A stretch of 39,968 nucleotides of DNA from positions 1 through 39,968 of the forward strand of contig JBBQCS010000020.1 in NCBI GenBank assembly GCA_038318895.1. Direction: 5' to 3'. The notes under the pieces are model-generated. The model worked only from the letters and a program-made list of their open reading frames with translations. It made no database searches and was not told the origin of the DNA. Position numbers and translations under genes: made by a program. The stretch is from UBA11222 sp030652895. GTDB lineage: Bacteria > Pseudomonadota > Alphaproteobacteria > UBA11222. Shown here piece after piece: positions 1 to 7,496 of this stretch; positions within the stretch are counted from its first letter, which is position 1; each line of letters begins with the position of its first letter.

Positions 1-205
1 CCGTTATATCCACGACTGGGCGAGTTGTGGTTCAAATGTGCCATGAAACCTCCATTAATCCTGTATCTGAATAACGTCTGATGGAGCTATAAGTTTCATG
101 TGATGATAAACAGTCATGAAAAATCATGCGGCATGCTTAAGTTTACGACCACGGATAGTAAAAGCTTGCGCGCATGCAGACGCTGCGTGGCCGAGCCGCT
201 CCCCG

Positions 206-236
206 AATAAAAAACGGCGGTCGATGACCGCCGTTT
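206..236 (-). terminator. Rho-independent terminator of the PEP-CTERM gene
   Basis: A perfect 11-bp stem (arms 212-222 and 226-236) with a 3-nt loop is followed, reading the minus strand, by a T-rich run (206-214). It begins about 23 bp after the stop of the PEP-CTERM gene, so it fits as that gene's intrinsic terminator. Confidence 0.85.
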
Positions 237-258
237 CCCACAAACCAGCTTTAAAAGT

Positions 259-1005
259 TTATGACCGTTGGCGACGACGTCTGATGCCAGCCAGACCTAT
301 CAGGCTAGCGCCAAGCAAGGTCATGGACGCAGGTTCTGGTACATCCCGCGTCACGTCCAATGTGGTCTGGATAAAGTCCAGAGAAAGATCAAAACCCGGT
401 CCCCCTTCCGCCAACAGCTCAATGGCGTTGACCATCGTCAGATTGACACCGCCGTCAGAGCCGATGTTCGCAGACGCCAGAATTTCCGAGAATTCGAAGA
501 AATGCTGTGACGTGCCAGTGGGCAGGTTTACGTTGACGACCGAGAAGTTAGTCGCGTCCGTATAAAAGGTCATCGTAACCGATCCACTAGTCAGATCTGC
601 GAACAGTACGTCAATCTGAACGGAATCATTTGCTCCACCCTCTGTTAAGTCGATATTACCCAGACCGAATTCAAGGCCCGTAGTACCACCTGTTCCATCC
701 CAGCGCACCAAGGATGACCCTGCCCCGCTGCCGTTATTATGCTGGAAGCTGCCGCCGTTAGCATTGGCACTCACTGTGGCGCCTACCCCACCCAGATTGA
801 CAAGAACAAGTTCACGGTCACCGCCGAGGATGCCCGCTCCGGCAGACACGTCTGTTGCCGTGCCAGGGCCAGATTGTAAAAGTACACCGCCTGGAGCGGA
901 TAAAGGAGTGCTAAACGAGTCAATAACTATCGCATTAGCCGCGCCGATGGCCATACCAGTTGCTAGAACGATGCTCGACGTTGTGTACAAAACGCGCTTC
1001 AACAT
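259..1005 (-). CDS. PEP-CTERM sorting domain protein
   Basis: A 248-residue exported protein of unknown function with a C-terminal surface/export sorting signal. The first ~26 residues form a signal peptide (basic MLKR start, hydrophobic core, cleavage near ANA). The middle ~190 residues are rich in Gly, Ser, Thr, Asp and Asn and look like a beta-rich secreted domain; I recognise no catalytic motif. The last ~25 residues have the PEP-CTERM layout: VPEPAS, a hydrophobic helix (LLGASLIGLAGI), then a basic RRRRQR tail. Known family biology: such tails are processed by an exosortase/archaeosortase-type transpeptidase in EPS-producing Gram-negative bacteria. No exosortase gene is in this window. 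The gene is monocistronic: a strong terminator follows it and a long inverted repeat lies 39 bp upstream of the ATG. Confidence 0.9.
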   Translation of the reverse strand: MLKRVLYTTSSIVLATGMAIGAANAIVIDSFSTPLSAPGGVLLQSGPGTATDVSAGAGILGGDRELVLVNLGGVGATVSANANGGSFQHNNGSGAGSSLVRWDGTGGTTGLEFGLGNIDLTEGGANDSVQIDVLFADLTSGSVTMTFYTDATNFSVVNVNLPTGTSQHFFEFSEILASANIGSDGGVNLTMVNAIELLAEGGPGFDLSLDFIQTTLDVTRDVPEPASMTLLGASLIGLAGIRRRRQRS

Positions 1006-1043
1006 ATTTTATTCTCCATTTTCGATTGTGGAAGTCTTTTAGC

Positions 1044-1101
1044 CAGCGGTTATCCCCTGCAGTGTTTGCTTGGCAACAAACACTGCAGGGGATAACCGCT
1101 G
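1044..1101. repeat. Perfect 25-bp inverted repeat upstream of the PEP-CTERM gene
   Basis: Arms 1044-1068 and 1077-1101 are perfectly complementary over 25 bp around an 8-nt loop. Neither side is followed by a T run, so this is not a typical intrinsic terminator, and a proper terminator for the upstream csbD-like gene exists at 1190-1219. It lies 39 bp before the PEP-CTERM start codon, either in its promoter or in its 5' leader. It could be an RNA hairpin that controls expression, a regulator site, or a mobile palindromic element; the sequence does not decide. Confidence 0.9.
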
Positions 1102-1189
1102 CGAGATAAGCTTAAGATTTAGTGTGTAAAAATGCGCCGGGGGTTCAAACCAATTTCATAAATTCTGCATAAAGATAGAACGCCTGCGC

Positions 1190-1219
1190 AAAAAAAACCT
1201 GATACTGGGTGTATCAGGT
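1190..1219 (-). terminator. Rho-independent terminator of the csbD-like gene
   Basis: A 9-bp perfect stem (arms 1197-1205 and 1211-1219) with a 5-nt loop is followed on the minus strand by eight T residues (the A run ending at 1197 on the plus strand). It lies 87 bp past the stop of the csbD-like gene, the only minus-strand gene that could use it. Confidence 0.85.
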
Positions 1220-1305
1220 GCGAATTATTCGAAGGGTATCCCCATCACACTTAAATCCGCAAGTTCAGGGAAGGTGTCCAGCAGATTTATACAAGCGTTT
1301 GCGCC

Positions 1306-1503
1306 TTACAGAGAGCGTTCGAGTTGCTCTACCTTTCTCTCGGCGTCTTCTTTGGCAAGACCATAATGTTCTTTCAGTTTGCCCAGAAACTGCTCGCGCT
1401 TGCCGTTGTAAAGTGCAACGTCATCGTCGCTAAGTTTACCCCAGGTCTCTTTCATTTTTCCCTTGAGTTGTTCAAACTTGCCACCGGCCTGTTCCTTGTT
1501 CAT
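1306..1503 (-). CDS. CsbD family stress protein
   Basis: A 65-residue, highly charged, helix-forming cytoplasmic protein of the CsbD/YjbJ family. It opens MNKEQAGGKFEQLKGKMKE, continues with WGKLSDDD and ends in a Lys/Glu-rich amphipathic stretch, which is the full length and typical pattern of the family. The biochemical role of CsbD proteins is not known; family members are among the most strongly stress-induced small proteins (SigB regulon in Bacillus, RpoS or EcfG regulons in proteobacteria). The start is supported by an AGGAG Shine-Dalgarno about 8 bp before the ATG. It stands alone, with its own terminator. I looked for a GGAAC-N16-CGTT promoter upstream and did not find one. Confidence 0.9.
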   Translation of the reverse strand: MNKEQAGGKFEQLKGKMKETWGKLSDDDVALYNGKREQFLGKLKEHYGLAKEDAERKVEQLERSL

Positions 1504-1793
1504 ATTTATCTCCTGATAACTCGTTACAAACAGTGCTTTGCAGCACTCCTATTAGATAGTTGCCCCCTGATAAAATCGTAATATGATTCCTATGGTTTTG
1601 CATAAAGGCGTCATAAATGTCGCCGTTGCACCGATCCAGTATCTCGCGAAGAAACTTCCGGAATATTTTCAGAATACAGATTGTTATGACCGCGCAAAGT
1701 TTCTCGCGGTTTCAGAGAAGTCGTTTCTGCCGCTTCAACCCGTTCCAGTATTTTATCGGGCGCATCTACATATACGGATAGACCGGGGGCGAA

Positions 1794-2549
1794 TTAGGCT
1801 CCCGCGTGAACGGGAAACAATAACGGCGCCGCCTCTCTGTGCCGGGCCATAGTGGTTCCTGCGTGTTCCATGTAATAACCTACACCAGGCTTTGTCATAA
1901 TAATGCTGGGCATCTTCGGGGTTTCCTCAATCTTTTCCCGAATTTGCTGGATATACACACGTAGATAGGCTGTATCATTTATATGCCCGGTCCCCCAAAT
2001 GGCCCGCAGAATATCCCTATGCGTTAGCATTTTTCCGCAATGAATCATTAGATATCGCAGCAGATTGTACTCCTTGGGCGTAAGCGATACTTTGCGGTCA
2101 TTCATAAAAACTTCGTGGCGGACGAGGTTCATACGAAGCGGCCCATTAATCATATATGGCTTGCCTGTCTCTCGCACAGCAAAACCGCGTAACGCCGCAT
2201 TAGTCCTGGCCAGCAGTACGCCTACGTTGAAGGGCTTGCAGATGTAATCATTGGCGCCCAGGTTCAGCGCCGTTGCAATATCCTCATCACATGACCGGGC
2301 CGTGACTATGATAATGGGTATCTGGGAGCACTCTCTTATCGAGGTAATAACTTCTTTCCCGTCCATGTCGGGCAGTGCAAGATCAAGCATGATCATGTCA
2401 GGCTTCGCCGAACGGAACATACGTAGAGATTGCTTGCCCGAGAAGCTCTCATAGGTATTAAAGCCGTTCTCTCTCAAAATAGCGCCCAACATCTTGTGGG
2501 CGTGTGGCTCATTATCTACCACAAGAATTGAGTTTTTCAGTTTGTGCAT
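1794..2549 (-). CDS. Orphan KdpE-like (OmpR/PhoB family) response regulator
   Basis: A 251-residue two-domain response regulator. The receiver domain (about residues 7-120) has the phospho-acceptor Asp56 in IMLDLALPD, Thr83 in VTARS and Lys105 in CKPF. The winged-helix DNA-binding domain of the OmpR/PhoB type (about 130-230) contains LTPKEYNLLRYL and ends with GVGYYM. Receiver wording (LDLALPDMDG, VTARSCDED) is closest to KdpE, but no kdpD-like kinase or kdpFABC is nearby, so the partner and target are unknown. One oddity is that the acidic Mg-binding pocket reads VVDNE, with Asn where Asp is usual. The C-terminal ~20 residues after the winged helix are a non-conserved tail. It is monocistronic by position. 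Confidence 0.88.
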   Translation of the reverse strand: MHKLKNSILVVDNEPHAHKMLGAILRENGFNTYESFSGKQSLRMFRSAKPDMIMLDLALPDMDGKEVITSIRECSQIPIIIVTARSCDEDIATALNLGANDYICKPFNVGVLLARTNAALRGFAVRETGKPYMINGPLRMNLVRHEVFMNDRKVSLTPKEYNLLRYLMIHCGKMLTHRDILRAIWGTGHINDTAYLRVYIQQIREKIEETPKMPSIIMTKPGVGYYMEHAGTTMARHREAAPLLFPVHAGA

Positions 2550-2708
2550 AGCTGTTCTCGCGATCGTTATGAATCGTCGTTGCCCGATAGATTAATAATG
2601 ATTGAGAGCCGAAATGGTTCCTCAACGGACCTGATTACCTTTTCGTAGTTTTAGATGTAATAAGTGGCGCAGGTAATTCCTGACGGCATCTTTACTCAGA
2701 GATTTTTT

Positions 2709-3010
2709 TTAAAATCTGAAAGTGGCTGAGTGACGCCTTGTTTGCCATTTCTGCCGCCAGATCATCCCGGCCTTAAACGATTTGAAGAACGTTTCAACGG
2801 ACACGTTGTTGTAACAATAACCTTTGTTGGCGCCTGCATCTTCAGGGCCACTTACGGATGGCCGCAGGCCGAAGGCCTGCAACTTCTTCTCGAAATCATA
2901 GGCTCAATATTGGCTGCCGCAGTCACACTGGAAGATATAATCTTCCAGTGATTTAGGCCAGTTGACCGCCATATCCAATGCCCTGATCGGGGCTCCTTCG
3001 TCCTGCGGAT
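2709..3010 (-). pseudogene. Decayed IS3-family transposase (OrfB) remnant
   Basis: Reading one minus-strand frame gives ALDMAVNWPKSLEDYIF, then CDCGSQY, an in-frame TGA at 2904-2906, then AYDFEKKLQAFGLRPSVSG, CYNNVSVETFFKSFKAG and IWRQKWQTRR, ending at a TAA (2709-2711). This is the second half of the rve/DDE integrase core of IS3-family OrfB: the second catalytic Asp (in D-C-G-S-Q-Y) and the catalytic Glu (in V-E-T-F-F) are visible. The N-terminal half with the first Asp and the C-terminal YN-PRRRHS part are missing, a short insertion replaces the usual GKG before CYNN, and no terminal inverted repeats are evident. It is therefore a dead fragment from an old insertion. Confidence 0.85.
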
Positions 3011-3138
3011 TATTCCAAAGCGGCGGTTGGGCACGCCGTTTTGATGGGGCTGGGAGGGTTGGCGTGGGTCGAATTTCGTCTCGGCAACTGGCTTGGCGGA
3101 GAGGCGGGGGCGCCCTGCGAAGATGCCGGACGAAACAG

Positions 3139-4509
3139 TTAGCGCTCGGGGAAGGTCAGCGTAACGGATAATCCAGGCTTATTGTCGGCCAGCATCAGCC
3201 GGCCGCCGTGCAGCCTGGCGACCGCTGCGACCAGGCTTAAACCAAGGCCGCTGCCGGGCGCGCCCCGGCTGTCGTCAAGGCGCACGAAGCGTTGCAGGAC
3301 CCGCTCGCGGTCATCCGGCGGAATGCCAGGTCCCGAATCGCACACAGCGAGAACAGGTGCGCCGCCGTCATGTGTGAGCGAAACCTCAATCCGCCCGCCT
3401 GCGGGGGTAAATTTGATCGCATTTTCCAGAAGATTTGCAGTCGCCTGGGCCAGTAACTGCCGGTGCCCGTTGATCATCATTTCCATTGGACGCTCACTTG
3501 TCATCGTGATGCCCGCGCCTTCGGCCATCGGCTGATAAACCTCGACAAGATCGCTTACCAGAGCGGCAACATCGAGCGGGCCGAAGGCCAGGCGGTTCAT
3601 ACCAACCTCGGCATGGGTAATGCTGATCAGCGCTTCGAAGGTGCGCAGGATTGTATCAATCTCGGCATTTGTCTGCTCAAGGACCTGCGTGTAGGTGTGC
3701 ACATCCGTGTCCTTGCGCAGCGCAAGCTCGATGCCGCTCTTGGCGCGGGTCAGGGGGCTGCGCAGATCATGCGCCAGACTGTCAGTCACCGTTCGCATAC
3801 CGGTCATCAGCATATCAATCTGATCCAGCATCTTGTTGATTGTCTGGGCCAGACGATCAAACTCGTCACCGCTGCCGGTAAGCGGCACCCGCCGCGACAG
3901 ATCGCCGTTGACAATGTCTTCGCCGGTGGCGCTTACGGCGTCAATGCGGCGCAGGCTGTACCGCCCAATCAAAAGCCCGCCCAGCAAACCAAGAACAAGG
4001 GTGGGAACAAGCGCCCATGCGACTGCATTGACCATGATCGTCTGGAAGTCACTTTGCGCCACTGTATCGCGCCCGACGAAGAGGTGATATCCCCGCGTCA
4101 AATCGAAAACCCGCCCGCGCACAAGATGACGCCTGCCGGAATCACTGCCACCCCGCACGAGGCGGACCTCAAGCCAGCCGTCAGCACCGGGCGGGTCTTC
4201 GGGCCAGGATGTCAGATTGCCAACCAGCGGTGCGAACATCGGATTGACCAGCAGATAGACATTTTGCGGATCGCCCGTGGGACCGCTGCGCGCATTGATC
4301 AGTTCGACAAGCCGGGGAAGCCCTTCCTGGCGATATTGTTCGGCGAGCCCCCGGATTTCCGCCCCGATCGTATCACGCATCTGGCGATCAATGAGATTTG
4401 CTGTCGACCAGTAAATGAAAGCAACCAGCGCAAGCAGCGTGACGCTCAAAAGCCCAAGATAAAGGAGTGCGATCTGAAAGCCGGAGGTCCGGAAAAGTTT
4501 AGTTTGCAC
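3139..4509 (-). CDS. Sensor histidine kinase, partner of the adjacent regulator
   Basis: An inner-membrane two-component sensor. From the GTG at 4507-4509 it has 456 residues: TM1 at about 10-37 (FQIALLYLGLL onward), a periplasmic sensor loop of ~120 residues, TM2 at about 156-183 (WALVPTLVLGLLGGLLIG), a HAMP linker, the dimerisation/H-box with phospho-acceptor His247 (SLAHDLRSPLTR), and the ATPase domain with N box (NLLENAIKF), G1 (DSGPGIP) and G2 (GSGLGLSL). An ATG 48 nt upstream (4557) would give 472 residues with a deeper overlap into the regulator gene. I prefer the GTG because it leaves only an 11-nt overlap and starts just before the first membrane segment. It is co-transcribed after the response regulator and probably degP. 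The sensed signal is unknown; the degP neighbour suggests envelope stress. Confidence 0.9.
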   Translation of the reverse strand: MQTKLFRTSGFQIALLYLGLLSVTLLALVAFIYWSTANLIDRQMRDTIGAEIRGLAEQYRQEGLPRLVELINARSGPTGDPQNVYLLVNPMFAPLVGNLTSWPEDPPGADGWLEVRLVRGGSDSGRRHLVRGRVFDLTRGYHLFVGRDTVAQSDFQTIMVNAVAWALVPTLVLGLLGGLLIGRYSLRRIDAVSATGEDIVNGDLSRRVPLTGSGDEFDRLAQTINKMLDQIDMLMTGMRTVTDSLAHDLRSPLTRAKSGIELALRKDTDVHTYTQVLEQTNAEIDTILRTFEALISITHAEVGMNRLAFGPLDVAALVSDLVEVYQPMAEGAGITMTSERPMEMMINGHRQLLAQATANLLENAIKFTPAGGRIEVSLTHDGGAPVLAVCDSGPGIPPDDRERVLQRFVRLDDSRGAPGSGLGLSLVAAVARLHGGRLMLADNKPGLSVTLTFPER

Positions 4510-5173
4510 GGATCGAATACCCGCCACCGCGATGCGTGTGGATAAGGGGCTCGTCAAAGCCCTTGTCGATCTTGTTTCTCAGACGGCTGATATGGACATC
4601 GACAACATTTGTGTGCGGATCAAAATGAAAATCCCAGACGCCTTCAAACAGCATGGTGCGCGTGACCACCTGACCCGCCCGGCGCATCAGATATTCCAGA
4701 AGCTTGTATTCCTGCGGCCGGAGATCGATCGGACGTCCCGCGCGCATAACCTTGCGGGCCAGCAGATCCATAGTCAGGTCACTGACTTCAATCGTCGTTT
4801 GTTGCGCAATAATGTGGGGCCGGCGCAGCAGCGCCTCAAGCCGGGCCTGCAACTCGGAAAAGGCGAAGGGCTTGGTGAGATAATCGTCACCACCCGCACG
4901 CAGGCCGGTTACCCGTTCGTCCACATGTGATAGCGCGCTCAGGATAAGCACCGGCATCGCAATCTTTGCGGCACGCAGGGCCCGCACAATGGACAGACCG
5001 TCCAGACCGGGCAGCAACCGGTCGACAATGAGCGCGTCATATTGGCCGCTGGTGGCCAGATGCAGACCATCCGGCCCCGTGGCGGCGTGATCCGCCACAT
5101 ATCCGCACTCCCCCAGTCCCTTCAGGATATAGTCGGCTGTCTTTTTGTCGTCTTCGATAACCAGGATGCGCAT
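4499..5173 (-). CDS. OmpR-family response regulator next to degP
   Basis: A transcription factor of 224 residues from the ATG at 5173. The receiver domain opens MRILVIEDD with acidic pocket Glu7/Asp8/Asp9, has phospho-acceptor Asp51 in LIVDRLLPGLDG, and the Lys of YLTKPF. The winged helix (about 125-222) contains LRPQEYKLLEYLMRRAGQ and ends with HTHRGGGYSIRAN. The frame is open further upstream (to 5248), but those 25 residues are not family-like, so I use the inner ATG. Its stop overlaps the kinase start by 11 nt, a clear cognate pair. The order degP - regulator - kinase recalls the degP-feuP-feuQ arrangement in rhizobia (family knowledge), but orthology to FeuP is not proved here. Confidence 0.9.
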   Translation of the reverse strand: MRILVIEDDKKTADYILKGLGECGYVADHAATGPDGLHLATSGQYDALIVDRLLPGLDGLSIVRALRAAKIAMPVLILSALSHVDERVTGLRAGGDDYLTKPFAFSELQARLEALLRRPHIIAQQTTIEVSDLTMDLLARKVMRAGRPIDLRPQEYKLLEYLMRRAGQVVTRTMLFEGVWDFHFDPHTNVVDVHISRLRNKIDKGFDEPLIHTHRGGGYSIRAN

Positions 5174-5280
5174 CGTCCCGCCTTTCGTGGGCCTGGGCCA
5201 GGACTCCCCGGCTCCCAGTTCGATACTATATCTCCGATTATTCGTCATGACCGCAATGTTTGTCCGTGGGACGTCCTGAC

Positions 5281-5327
5281 GAAAAGCGGCGGGCCGTATA
5301 GTGGTTTGCCATATGCACCCCGCCGCT
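5281..5327 (-). terminator. Possible weak terminator/attenuator between degP and the regulator
   Basis: A 9-bp GC-rich stem (5285-5293 with 5319-5327) with a long 25-nt loop is followed on the minus strand by TTTT. The long loop makes it a weak intrinsic terminator; it may partly separate degP from the two-component genes. Confidence 0.35.
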
Positions 5328-5349
5328 CATCCAGGTTTCGTGCGGGCCG

Positions 5350-6822
5350 TCAGGCGATACCGAGCTTCAGGCCGAGAAACAGATCGTGGCCCTGACGGTT
5401 AACCAGCATCAGAACCGACTTTTCAGGACCAGACTTGACCTTTTGAAGCAGATCGTCGACCTGCTTTGGCGAAGTGACGGGAGTTTGGCCAACCTGCTGT
5501 ATGATGTCGCCAGCCCGCAGGCCCTGCTCGAACACCGAGCCTTCCTTTACATCCAGGACCAGCACACCCTTTATGTCGTCTCCGATGCCAAGTTCGGCGC
5601 GCCGTTCAGCGGACAATGGCGCCAGATCGGCATTGAGGTCCGTGGCGCGATAGGCGCCTTGCTGCTCACCTGCGGGCTGATTGTCAGCCATGCGGCGTTG
5701 CGCCGGTTGCGGGCCGGTGACGACTGCCAGAACTTTTTCGTTCCCGTCCCGCCAGATCGTCAGCTTCGTCTTGCTCCCGCTTGGCTCCTGCGCCACCACG
5801 CGGCCAAGATCGCGCGGCCCAACGATCGTTTGACCGGCGAATTTCACGACAATATCGCCCTGCTTTATCCCGGCTTTGGCGGCCGGACCACCTGGAGTGA
5901 CGTCAACCACCATAGCGCCCTGCGCCTCTTTCAGACCCACAGCACTGGCTATTTCCGGGGTAAGTTTTTGTATCTGAACACCAAGCCAGCCGCGCTCGAC
6001 CCGCCCGTTTTCCTTGAGCTGCGCGACTACCGACTTAACAATGTTCGAGGGAACGGCAAAACCGATTCCGATGTTCCCGCCATTGGGTGAATAGATCGCG
6101 GTATTCACGCCGATGACCGCACCGTCCGTGCTGAACAGGGGGCCGCCGGAATTACCCTGATTGATGGAGGCGTCGATCTGCAGAAAGTCGTCATAAGGAC
6201 CGGCGTTGATAACGCGATCGCGCGCGGAAACGATCCCCGCGGTCACCGTGCCGCCCAATCCGAACGGATTGCCTACGGCCATCACCCAGTCCCCGACCTC
6301 GGCCTTGTCCGAGTCACCAAACTGGACAGCAGGAAGCGGCCGTTTCGCATCGATCTTCAAAAGAGCTACATCGGTCAGCGGGTCCACCCCCACGACTTTG
6401 GCCGGATAGACTGAGTCGTCATCCAGCTTCACCGTTACCTCCTTTGCGCCATCCACGACGTGATTGTTGGTGACGACATAACCGGACTGGTCAATGATGA
6501 ATCCCGAACCAAGACCGGTCGCCATCCGAGGCTCGGCCTGGTGGCCGCGCTCACCAAACTGTCTGAAGTATTTCTCGAATGGCGATCCCTCGGGGAAATC
6601 GAACGGCAGTTCCGGTATCTGGTTGTCGGAACCCTTTGCCTCGTGGGTAGAGGCGATATTGACCACCGCCGGCGTCACCTTTTTAGCCAGGCCGGAAAAA
6701 CTTTCGGGCACCGGCGCCGCATTCACCATCGTGCTGCCTGCCAGCAGAGAGCCCGCTACCAACGCCATAGAGAACGGGCGCAGGCCTTGCGGCCGCCGTT
6801 CCCGTATTGCAAGTCTTGTCAT
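5350..6822 (-). CDS. degP: DegP/HtrA-type periplasmic serine protease (Do family)
   Basis: A periplasmic chaperone-protease of 490 residues, the usual size of two-PDZ HtrA proteins. A signal peptide ends near VNAAPVP (~residue 36). The trypsin-like domain carries the full triad: His121 (VTNNHVVDGA), Asp151 (DPLTDVALLKI) and Ser225 (INQGNSGGPLF). PDZ1 spans about 265-370 (GWLGVQIQKL onward) and PDZ2 about 395-488 (GVLVLDVKEG onward), joined by a Gln/Ala-rich linker. It degrades or refolds misfolded envelope proteins. The ATG follows a GGAG about 8 bp upstream. Downstream on the same strand, after 176 bp, comes a response regulator-kinase pair, suggesting envelope-stress control. It could equally be called DegQ or MucD; the symbol is by family, not by proven orthology. 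Confidence 0.93.
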   Translation of the reverse strand: MTRLAIRERRPQGLRPFSMALVAGSLLAGSTMVNAAPVPESFSGLAKKVTPAVVNIASTHEAKGSDNQIPELPFDFPEGSPFEKYFRQFGERGHQAEPRMATGLGSGFIIDQSGYVVTNNHVVDGAKEVTVKLDDDSVYPAKVVGVDPLTDVALLKIDAKRPLPAVQFGDSDKAEVGDWVMAVGNPFGLGGTVTAGIVSARDRVINAGPYDDFLQIDASINQGNSGGPLFSTDGAVIGVNTAIYSPNGGNIGIGFAVPSNIVKSVVAQLKENGRVERGWLGVQIQKLTPEIASAVGLKEAQGAMVVDVTPGGPAAKAGIKQGDIVVKFAGQTIVGPRDLGRVVAQEPSGSKTKLTIWRDGNEKVLAVVTGPQPAQRRMADNQPAGEQQGAYRATDLNADLAPLSAERRAELGIGDDIKGVLVLDVKEGSVFEQGLRAGDIIQQVGQTPVTSPKQVDDLLQKVKSGPEKSVLMLVNRQGHDLFLGLKLGIA

Positions 6823-6941
6823 GATTATCTCCTGAATGTTGCTGTATATCGCAGCGGTACGTCAAGCCACCGCTCAGATGACAAGATGGCGTATCGAAGG
6901 TCATCGCCCGCTTTCAGGATCGTGAATTTGGTGTAATGTTG

Positions 6942-6967
6942 GGAAACTATGGCCGTGGCGCGGCGTT
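6942..6967 (+). promoter_or_regulatory. Near-match to an EcfG-type promoter
   Basis: GGAAA (6942-6946), a 17-nt spacer, and CGTT (6964-6967) differ from the alphaproteobacterial general-stress consensus GGAAC-N16/17-CGTT by one base in the -35 box. It points toward the small ORF at 7025 and the MscS-type channel gene at 7497. Confidence 0.4.
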
Positions 6968-7024
6968 TCCTATACTGGAATTAAAAATCGGTCCTGTGCG
7001 GCGGCCCAAATAAACAGTGGGATA

Positions 7025-7468
7025 ATGATGGACTCTGATATCTTGACAACAAATAGATCCCAACCCACCACCGTCACCAAAATAAAAGCGCGCGAGATTA
7101 TCTATTCACGAGGCTGTCCCATGATTGGGGCGGACGTCCCGCTTGGTTCATGTGCGACTGGGCGTACGGCTGCTCCATCGGAAGTTTTGAAGGGTGGACG
7201 GATCAAGACCGATGCACTCTCGCGCTCGGAAAGACTGGTGAAGTACAGCCAAATGGTCCGATATGCCAGGACGGCGCAGTCATCCCAATGCCTGAGCAGC
7301 AACTCCATCCCCGAGTTCGAGTGGTTCCCGGTCAAGGACGGAATCGATTTCATCTCCGTCATTCCGGACAGTATACTACGGATCAAGCTTGTGGCAGCCG
7401 CCATGGAATCCGCAAAGGGTATGGCGATCCCGTCTTTCGCCAGGAGCGTCGGACACGGCGCGGCATGA
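7025..7468 (+). CDS. Doubtful small hypothetical protein before the MscS gene
   Basis: A 147-residue open frame lying 28 bp upstream of the MscS-type gene and starting 58 bp after a near-EcfG promoter motif. I recognise no domain, signal peptide or membrane segment; the product is basic in the middle and has a Cys pair in a SRGCPMIGADVPLGSC segment. An overlapping open frame of similar length exists on the minus strand (7102-7506), so codon evidence is ambiguous. It may be a real small gene, a decayed gene, or merely the leader of the downstream gene. Confidence 0.25.
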   Translation: MMDSDILTTNRSQPTTVTKIKAREIIYSRGCPMIGADVPLGSCATGRTAAPSEVLKGGRIKTDALSRSERLVKYSQMVRYARTAQSSQCLSSNSIPEFEWFPVKDGIDFISVIPDSILRIKLVAAAMESAKGMAIPSFARSVGHGAA

Positions 7469-7496
7469 CGCCGACTTTTTAGTTTGGAGGCGCATA

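Noticed and set aside
1583..1852. Plus-strand frame of 89 codons
   Set aside because: It runs into the 3' end of the KdpE-like gene, has no domain and no clear ribosome binding site.
2872..2888. Hairpin GCAGGCC-GAA-GGCCTGC as a possible terminator
   Set aside because: It lies inside the transposase remnant and corresponds to conserved codons of the transposase; no T run follows.
3463..4545. Long plus-strand open frame of 360 codons
   Set aside because: It is antisense to the histidine kinase, whose domains and motifs are unmistakable; the plus-strand product has no recognisable motif.
5386..6090. Plus-strand open frame of 234 codons
   Set aside because: It is antisense to degP and overlaps its PDZ domains; no family likeness.
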